From Muricea muricata (Eukaryota; Cnidaria; Anthozoa; Malacalcyonacea; Plexauridae), in assembly GCA_963855995.1 (NCBI GenBank), contig OY979717.1:30884297-30948296 (forward strand): a stretch of DNA of 64,000 nt. The letters are read 5' to 3'. Under the pieces are notes generated by a model. It worked only from the letters and a program-made list of their open reading frames with translations. It did no database searches and was not told the DNA's origin. The position numbers were made by a program, and so were the translations under genes. Below, in pieces: positions 56,306 to 64,000 of the stretch (its first letter is position 1; each line of letters starts with the position of its first letter).

Positions 56306-58136
56306 TTAGACATGTCCAAAATATTCGTTCTTAAATGCATGGTCATAAATTTCAAAGAGATCTTCTTCACTAGGAATGGCAATATCATGGGAGCCTGTTG
56401 GGAGGTTTAGAATTTGGGAACATGTGTTTGCTGTTGGTAGAAATGTCCATATGTTACTGGTAGCTGCTGAGTAAAAGCAAACGGATGGTGGTATTTTAAA
56501 ACCCAACATGGGTTCCACATTTGCACTCGTTGTAAATTGTAAAATGTGACCTAATGTTACCCCTTCCCTTCTTCCACTTGATGTTTCTCTTACGTATGTT
56601 GAAAAAGGTGCATACACTTCATTTTCATATTTACGAGCATTGCTTCCTTCTTCAGAAAAACAAGGGTGAAGAAGGGTGACTAGCTTTCTTCTAGACAATT
56701 TAGGTGCATTACTTGGTTGCATTAATTGTACAAACAAATGCAAATTCTTGCCAATCTGATACAGACCTAGACTACAAAATCCTTTTCTCAACTGAGAAAC
56801 ACATGGGCTTGAATGTTCTTTAAAGAAAAGTTCCCGAACAATTTGCTCCGACAAAAAATGGGGGAAAGGGCCATTTTGTAAAATGCTAAAGCTTAAAATC
56901 TTTCCACTTGAAATCTTTTTCTACTTGCTCATACTCATCAGCTAAAAGAGTACGTAAGCCATTATCAAAATAATATTCTTTAATTTCTCTCAAGCATAAT
57001 CTAAAGAACTTTCTTCTCGGCCCGCCGAAGTCTCCTGCAATTTCCCCATAAAAACTTAATTCCAAGGTTAACCTTAAATTTTCAATAGCCTTAGTTTCCT
57101 CGAAGGCACTTTTTAAAACATCGTACCTGTTAATACTTATAAAGTTTGTTTCCCCTTCTAAAGGCTGGGAGGGTGAACACGTATCCAAGGGTCTACCCTG
57201 GACAATGTGCTGCTGAGTATTTCAATGGGGTTTTGAATGTTATTGTCTTTGCAAGATTTGATACACAAATTTACTGACTCCCTGATGTTTTCTTCTGTTT
57301 CTTTGTGCAGACCAACTTCGCTATTTATAATAACTTCACCATCGAGCTCTTGTGGTTGAATGCGATACTCTATGGGCGTTGCCAGTTCTGACGAGGTTTG
57401 CTTGCTTCGTTCATCAACTCTGTCAGACCGCACCGCTGTGAATATACAGGAAATTCATCATCATTGTTGTCCTCAGTTCCTTCGTTACTAGAGTCAAGTA
57501 CAAAGTTGAATCCTGATTTTATTTTGACATAAATACAACCTTGCCCTGCAAGTAACTTGATTTGTTTAAACGAATATTCCCAACAATTAACTGGCCTCGT
57601 CAACTTTCGTCTATTTGCCTTCAAGAACTCGCAGTCTCTGACCGTAACGTTTGGATACTTCAGTTGAATCGCCTCCGCAATAGCTTTTCTGACGGCAGAT
57701 TCGTCAGCTTCAGATTTTAGGTACCAAAACCCCTGAGAGTGATACACTCGTCACTCAGGTGCCAATTGTCAACGTCTATGGGTAGACCATCACTATCCTC
57801 GTCAGGAAATTTAACAAGCACAAATTCAAATGGTTTTTCAAACTCCTGTTTAGCTCGCTTGGAAGCTGACGGTACACTTGTGCTTGCTGCTTTAAGTCTC
57901 TCTCGACTGTTGAGACGGGAACACGTTCCTCTCAGCTGAGACTGATTAAGCATTGATCTTGCACGATCCACTGCTTGGCTAACAGACGACATGTCAGCCC
58001 TTCTGTTGGCAGAGCTGGGTGTAGACGATGAAATTACATTTTCTCGAGGCGTTTGAGCTCCTGCTTTAGTTGGAGGTACACCAGTAGACTCTTCTGATGT
58101 GATCTGCTCAACTATCTTTCCTGCTTCCGTCAAGCA
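56306..58136 (-). CDS. HECT-type E3 ubiquitin ligase (G2E3-like), several frame breaks
   Basis: From 58136 downward: a Ser/Arg-rich start (EAGKIVEQITSEESTGVPPT), a block with VYHSQGFWYLKS-like sequence, KANRRKLTRPVNCWEYSFKQ, then the HECT domain N-lobe (LTLELSFYGEIAGDFGGPRR) and C-lobe (GVTLGHILQFTTSANVEP), with the catalytic Cys in FLPTANTCSQILNLP and a short acidic tail. Frame changes occur near 57745, 57430, 57170 and 56880; the one near 57170 is curable by one base in a run, the one near 56880 is not. It would transfer ubiquitin from an E2 to a target; the target is unknown. It faces the integrase gene tail to tail. The 5' end abuts the GT microsatellite, so the start is unclear. Confidence 0.65.
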
Positions 58137-58152
58137 TCGTGACAATCTGCGT

Positions 58153-58440
<288 letters not shown>

Positions 58441-61259
58441 CTATATATGTCACGTGATCGTGTCCATGGCAACCAACTGTATGATAAATTAAAGATACTA
58501 TTGGGACAAAAGTTAAAACACTTGAACTGCGGTCATGAGGGGCTCGAATAATTTTTAAATAATTTTCAACCTATTTTCGTGTATTGGCACTGAGGAGAGC
58601 CAGGCATTATAGTCCAGCCGATTGGTGTAAAGTGATAAAGCAATTGTGCATTTTATGATACAAGCACACAATTTGCCATGATTGTAGTGCATATTTAAGA
58701 AAAGCATTTTTGCTATAGGGCCATAACAGGTTTTTTCGTAAACGCAACAAAATTGAGTTTTCTTACTAATGATATATTCAATTACTATTCCTTTGAAAAA
58801 ATGAAATTTCAGTTGCATTATGAGCGAAAACCACTTATATCTATAGAAAGTTTGGCAAAAACTAAATATAAAACATTTAATGAGCGGGAAGTACGGGTTT
58901 TGAACCTGTTTTCGACTTACAGGAGGTTGAAGTCGCTAAAAAACAGCCCTTTAGAGTATTTTGCGGCATTTTTCACCTGTTTGGGCGCAAATATCTCATT
59001 GCAGACAAACAAAATAGCAAAAATGGCTTAATTGTCTTTTATGTACTTTTTCGCGAACTTTCTATTCATGTTAGTAGCTTTTACTAAAATTGAATTAGAG
59101 ATTTCACTTTGTTATAACGTATAGTAAATTAATAGATAAAGGTGACAAAATCTTGAATTTTTGACAAGCAGATGTAAACCTGCAATGACCCTATAACTAA
59201 ATCACTCACTCACGACTTGTCATAACTGTATGCCACGTTTTATGCTTGTATCATCAAGTGCACACTGTTTTCACTTATCTGCAAGACTATTAATATACCT
59301 GAGTTAATATAATGAATCAAACTGCTAGATAAAAAAGTTACACCAATTGAAAAACTTTGTTGATATTTCTAATAATATTTTATCGATTTACTTCCTAAGC
59401 TCACTGAAACAATTTACTTGAGATATGAAAAGTTGTAGCCTTCCAGTGTATAGTGGCAGTACAAAAGTTTATACCGTTAATTCAAAAAAGGTTCTCCTTC
59501 TAAAAAACGTAAACTCTAAACTATGAGCGCGCAAGGAATGATTGATTGCTACTTATTCTCACCTTTAAACACTGAATTATTTCTTTGAATCACAGCACCG
59601 AGGGCACATGCAAAACTTAAGATGGCATGCAAATTTACTTGCTACAAATAACGTAATTCCCTAAGCATTGGGGCCAAAATAAACAATAATCCATCATCCC
59701 TTGCGTGCTCACAGTTCAGAGTTCACGCTGCTGTAAAGACAACCTTAATTGAAAAAGCTGTATATTAAAACAGTATAATGTTGCGAGTGAAAATTTATTC
59801 AAATTACGCATAATCACCAAAAAACCTTTTCTTTTGTTGTGTGCATCTCTAAATTCGCATTGCATTTTACAACAGGTATTTAGTATACCATTACTTCAAT
59901 TTCAAATTCGCCATGCCATGTTCGATTAACGAATTAATTATGCACCTGCTTACAAGCCTTTTGTATTTTAGTATTTGCATGCAATGAGACATCGAACAAA
60001 CGCTCAATTTGGATTGATTTTTGTAAAGCTATTTGCGAATATGATTCCATATCAGGCAATTGCCTTATTGCTTTTGCATGCATTCATACTTCTCCTCTTA
60101 CAACAAAGAATGGGAAAGTGATGTCGCGGCGCTGGATGAAAATCAAATTTTCCCATAGACTATTCGTTGCTTGATAACTGAATCTGTTGCAAACATGAAA
60201 TTCATACCGTTTAATGCAAATTCAGCAATTGTCACTTTCGCAAGAGGTTTCCACAACGCAAACCATAGGCATATTCAATTTTTCGTCCAGTACGTGTGGG
60301 GGGGGGGGGCAAAACACACCTTCTTAAAAGTTCTAAAAGTGTGCGTGGCAAAAGTGTTTTAGGCGTATAAACCATGCGTATATATTTTCGGTGCTATGAC
60401 CTATGCAGTACATTTAACAGGCGGATTGATGTCTCTTAGTGATTACAACAATCACTTGTTTTTGATTGCATTGAGTCGACGATTCCATTAATGCACGTGA
60501 TTTTCAGTAGTTTTTAATAAGTTATATGAGCCATTGACAGCGTATCTTTTACAAGCATTCAAAATTTATTGAAACGACTATTTTTTTATTTCTAAGCCGT
60601 TAGTCAATGCACGCCGGCCTGGTAATATCAATTGTGCATGGTAATATCAATATCAATTGTGGTAATATCAATTGGACACTACAGATCCATAGTAAATTGC
60701 GGCAATATCAATTTTTCATCTTGTTCTCCAATTGTTCATTATTGTTCCAAAACAGCTCCAAGGCAATTGGTCGATGGGCTGGCGAATATCGATCAGCATG
60801 CAAAGAGCATCAACAATACTTGCGTCATGCAGATCAATTTTTTCCAAATAGCAAATTAGTATTGAGTGCTGGAGTGACTATAATTGGTTTTATAGAGTTT
60901 TCAGTAGTCGGTTAAATTAATATTTGAGGAATCAAACTGTATAAGTTCTGATAAAATGACAGTGCTGAAAACGCCATCGAAACGTAGTCATAATACGGAT
61001 AGTTGTACACAAGAATAAGGCACTACTTAACGGGGTGGGGCAAAGTATAAAATTACACGCTTCCAAGCGATACATTTCAAGTGCAAGAAGTGAGATGTAG
61101 TAGTTACAAAAGATAATATATACTTTGTAATCTAAAATTACCTATTTTGCGCGTTTTTGTGTTATTTATTCTTCATTTCTAAAATTTAAAAGACATTAAA
61201 ACGGACTCTCATTGTTGCTTTATTGGTCTTTATGAACTCTGAATTATTCCATTAGATTG
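58441..61259. other. Long intergenic stretch, no gene seen
   Basis: No coding signal is seen. It holds the CACGTG plus X-box-like pair at 58449-58473, a G10 run at about 60299-60308 and a short GGTAATATCAAT repeat at about 60618-60715. Confidence 0.5.
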
Positions 61260-61603
61260 TGCAAGAGTGTTATTTGGCTTTTATGTCAAAAAGAAGAAGA
61301 CTTTTCCAATAAAAAAATAAAGAAAAGAAGAGAAAGCTGAAAGAAGAACAACTTTGACTCACTATTTAGGGCAAACAACGAAGAAATATACGGTATGATT
61401 CTGTTCAATATTTTGTTTTGACATTGTTCATCTTTGAGAAACTTTTAGTGTCAAAATAATCTCTATTTCTATGGCATAAACAAATTACTGCATGTTTGGC
61501 TTGTTTGTGCGATTTTATTATGCACTTGTTGTGAAAGATTGCTAAACACACTCGTTCGCTGCACCACACTCGTTCGCTACACTCACTCGTTTGTTTAGGA
61601 ATA

Positions 61604-61866
61604 GAGAGGTTCAGATTTACCCTGGTTGCCAGAGGTTTTTGTATCTCCGCCTTGTATATTCTCCGCATTGTATGCGGAGAATACAAGGCGGAGATACAAG
61701 AACCTCTGGCAACCAGGGTAGTTCAGATTTGACTTCTTCTACCACTACCGCTATCTTTTCCAATTTTTAAACAATTTGATTGGTTAATCGGATAGGTGCG
61801 GCACATCTGATTGGCCGAAAGATAAAGGTAGCGGTAGAAGTATTGGAAGCCAGATCTGAACCTCTC
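61604..61866. mobile_element. Nested MITE, TSD TA
   Basis: The ends GAGAGGTTCAGAT and ATCTGAACCTCTC are flanked by TA at 61602-61603 and 61867-61868. Inner inverted tract: TTCTACCACTACCGC with GCGGTAGAAG. Confidence 0.65.
61619..61720. mobile_element. 100-bp near-perfect hairpin MITE, 10-bp TSD
   Basis: ACCCTGGTTGCCAGAGG and its complement bracket an almost perfect palindrome centred on CCGCATTGTATGCGG. GTTCAGATTT is duplicated at 61609-61618 and 61721-61730. A 10-bp duplication suggests mobilisation by a Mutator-like or similar transposase. Confidence 0.75.
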
Positions 61867-62103
61867 TAATCTTTCACAACTCGTGCATAAAAATCGTACG
61901 CACTCTCCAACCATGCAGTAATCTCTACATATTAATTTTATGATTTGGCTTTCTTGACACCATGAGTCAAGCAATAAAATAACAACAATATAAGCGTTGA
62001 AGTAAAAAAAAATAATGAGGCCTTTCTCTATTGACTTCAAATTGTCTTCAAATTATAGCACGAACTTGTTAAAATTGCAATAGCGCCATATAGGGTAAGG
62101 CCT

Positions 62104-62235
62104 GGTATTGTGGAATATACACTGTATATCTCCATCCTGTATATTGGGTATACATATAACCTAACCCTAACATTAACCCTAATCCATGTACACAGTATAC
62201 TAGTGGAGTATATTGTGTATATTCAGCAATACTGC
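62104..62235. repeat. Inverted-repeat element with telomere-like core
   Basis: GTATTGTGGAATATACAC pairs with a similar inverted end near 62218-62236. The middle reads CCTAACCCTAACATTAACCC. Confidence 0.45.
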
Positions 62236-62490
62236 TACTTAGGGATCATAAGCCACAGTCATACTGATATTGACAGACAAGGGGAAAACAATTACAATAA
62301 TATGTCGAAAAAGACATAGTCATAGAGTTGTCCTCAAGAGGTGACATACCGCCATACAGCATACCTTGAAAATCATACGCGCGTCATCCAATATACCTTA
62401 AACAGGCCCTCAATAAATATGAACAGAAATTTTACATCATCATGAGCACAAAAACAATCATTAAGCTGGGGTTACACGTGCGATTTTTTT

Positions 62491-62540
62491 CTCGCGCCGG
62501 CAACGCAACGGGTCAAATTTCATCACATTGCCGGCGCGAG
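62491..62540. promoter_or_regulatory. 13-bp perfect inverted repeat upstream of the BORCS6-like gene
   Basis: CTCGCGCCGGCAA and TTGCCGGCGCGAG are separated by 24 bp, about 110 bp before the start codon. It is a GC island in AT-rich DNA. It may be a promoter element or a MITE remnant. Confidence 0.35.
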
Positions 62541-62648
62541 TGATAACAGAGGAATTGAACAAGCAATTAGCGAGTGATCATGTGAGCTCTCGACCGAAAA
62601 ACAATCGATTACTCACTCCAGAAATTCAATAAGGATCAGGCGCATACA

Positions 62649-63218
62649 ATGACCCACATTAACCCCTGTTATCCCAAACAAAAACATGGCGGATTTCCAG
62701 ATGAAAAACTACAAGAAACTGAGGGAGAAAAGTTCGCGACACGGGATAATACTCTTGCTAAGGAGAGCGTGAATATTTCGAAGCTGTCTGAGAATAATAG
62801 AACTGTTCTTACGCCACAACAGGAACGGTCAACAAAGTCAGAAACTGTGAGCAAACATGTTGCTTCTAGTGAAGTGACTGACAGAAGCAAGTCGACGGAT
62901 GTACCATTTGTTGACATTGAAGCGCTTAAAATATTGGAGAATAAAGCTGTAGAGGTGGACAAAAATCTGCATAGGATGATGGACAATATAACCAGGGGTC
63001 TCAACGGCATTTCTTCTACAAGTATTCAATATGCAGAATGTTATCGAGAGAGTGTAAAGAATGTCGGAAACGCAAGCGATAGTGCAACTAAATCTATGGC
63101 TAAATTGATAGGGAAATGTGAAGAGATGAACAAAAATATGGAACCACTTTATAACATGGCTGAACAGGTTAAAAAAGTTAGTCTGCTGCTTGACCAGTTT
63201 GAGCAGAATTGTAAATGA
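62649..63218 (+). CDS. BORCS6: BORCS6-like (BORC complex subunit), intronless
   Basis: The gene is a single frame of 189 residues from an ATG with no upstream in-frame alternative nearby. The N-terminal half is polar and probably disordered (SEVTDRSKSTDVPF at its end). The C-terminal half matches the conserved helical domain of BORCS6/lyspersin: VDIEALKILENKAVEVDKNL, HRMMDNITRGLNGISST, YRESVKNVGNASDSATKSMA, KLIGKCEEMNKNMEPLYNMA and EQVKKVSLLLDQFE. BORC recruits the small GTPase Arl8 to lysosomes and drives their outward transport on kinesins. The gene has no frame break, unlike most neighbours. It is one of the few host-like genes here. Its lack of introns could reflect an old retrocopy or true single-exon structure. 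Confidence 0.75.
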   Translation: MTHINPCYPKQKHGGFPDEKLQETEGEKFATRDNTLAKESVNISKLSENNRTVLTPQQERSTKSETVSKHVASSEVTDRSKSTDVPFVDIEALKILENKAVEVDKNLHRMMDNITRGLNGISSTSIQYAECYRESVKNVGNASDSATKSMAKLIGKCEEMNKNMEPLYNMAEQVKKVSLLLDQFEQNCK

Positions 63219-63489
63219 GCATTAATATTAAAGGTAGGTTACAGTCGCTTCTGCGCATGTGCGATAGGTTTGTTATGAGGAGCCTCCTCATAACAAGTTT
63301 CCAGTCCCATGGCGTAAATGAAACACGCGCGGCCGTCTGAATCGTTCTCTGTTATATTGCAAGGAGCGATGGCGCATCAAGTCCTGGCATGAAAATTGTC
63401 GCTTTGAGACTTTCAAGATCAAACAATTAATATTGAATTCTGGAAACGCGGCAAATCGCGTTGCCTAAAGGTTCAATTATTCGCGTTTA

Positions 63490-63592
63490 ATGGCTTTTGC
63501 TTCAGATGCTGTGGGTTTCGTTCGAGACTTCGAGTCGCACTACAGAATATTCACGAGTCACGACTTGCTCACAGGCTCTGTCATGCGATGTG
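63490..63592 (+). CDS. First coding exon of an unidentified gene
   Basis: ATG at 63490 opens MAFASDAVGFVRDFESHYRI and about 14 more residues, ending in TG followed by a strong GTAAGAAAT donor at 63593. The upstream region is GC-richer than average and could be a promoter shared with the end of the BORCS6-like gene. The rest of the gene lies beyond the window, or in the last 400 bases where I see no clear exon. I do not recognise the protein. Confidence 0.5.
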
Positions 63593-64000
63593 GTAAGAAA
63601 TATATTGTATTACTTTTACATAATAAGGAAATGTTAAGCTAGTTACGCTACCTGAGTTCTACTAATAATATTCAGGATGTATTTAGAAGTTGACAAGTAT
63701 GTTTAAAACATGAAACAGTGTAGAGAGGAACCTTACATGCAATCACAATTTTGGCAGAGAACCAATTTTATCAAAAGAAAATCACGATACTTTAGTCTAT
63801 ATATCACTCAATGAGTATATTGTGGATATGATCTATAACATAGCTAGCAATACATAGAGGATATTACATGGTGCATGGCGCGAAGATATTATTTACGAGT
63901 GGTGAAAACACCGGTTCAGGTTGGAACAAGCGAACAGAGAACATATAAATCCCAGGGGAAAACACACGTGTTTTTCAAGCGTTACATCAGTATTTTTTCA
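63593..64000. other. Probable intron, no exon seen
   Basis: This is AT-rich sequence following the donor at 63593. No acceptor with a convincing frame is seen. Confidence 0.4.

Larger units (their letters stand above)
61260..61930. repeat. MITE family 'CATGGTTGG', copy C, with nested inserts
   Basis: It is collinear with copy A (35398-35913) and ends CCAACCATGCAGTAATCTCTA-like. It is split by the element at 61604-61866. Confidence 0.6.

Noticed and set aside
62139..62175. Interstitial telomere (CCCTAA repeats)
   Set aside because: Only about three imperfect units lie within an AT-rich inverted-repeat element. This is too short for a former chromosome end.

Overview
This window looks like animal nuclear DNA, most probably from a cnidarian. 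It is AT-rich, its genes have GT-AG introns, and most of it is a stack of transposable elements of kinds that crowd cnidarian genomes (Kolobok, P-like, PIF/Harbinger-ISL2EU-like, Tc1/mariner-like, Polinton/Maverick, BEL/Pao, THAP-domain elements, MITEs). The taxon is inferred from gene content. I see no rRNA, tRNA, CRISPR array or bacterial operon.

Layout. 1-4846: a Tc1/mariner-like deletion derivative (TA duplication) hit by a 388-bp MITE (TAA) and by a 3.6-kb ISL2EU-like element (AT) with 837-bp inverted arms, a SWIM-YqaJ gene and a beheaded DDE transposase. 4847-15650: a possible small gene, an unclassified 2.7-kb element with a 10-bp duplication, a two-exon gene, a TA-flanked MITE with an X-box, and a RecQ-like helicase with one frameshift. 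15657-28917: a non-autonomous Polinton (6-bp duplication CTGATA, 5'-AG ends, about 1.78-kb arms). Its left arm carries a foldback MITE (ACA) and, 14 bp further on, a structurally complete 6.5-kb Kolobok (TTAA). The right arm keeps both empty sites. 29869-35396: a DUF6589-like gene with an ankyrin segment. 38104-51854: a BEL/Pao retrotransposon with LTRs and a 4-bp duplication, split between protease and reverse transcriptase by a 6.9-kb P-like element with an 11-bp duplication. 52262-58440: a minisatellite, an integrase-type transposase gene, a THAP-bearing deletion element, a HECT ligase gene and a long GT microsatellite. 62649-64000: host-like sequence, an intronless BORCS6-like gene and the first exon of another gene.

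How the genes work together. Four mobile units pair a transposase with a tail-to-tail accessory gene: Kolobok with a P2X7 'ballast'-domain protein, P-like transposase with a C2H2 protein, DDE transposase with a YqaJ nuclease, and integrase with a HECT ligase (no element ends found for this last pair). The Kolobok case is the most striking, because its 236-codon ballast gene has three phase-compatible exons and no lesion.

Caution. At least twelve reading-frame breaks, in unrelated genes, are each explained by one missing base in a short homopolymer. This suggests consensus errors of the assembly rather than decay, although several in-frame stop codons are also present.
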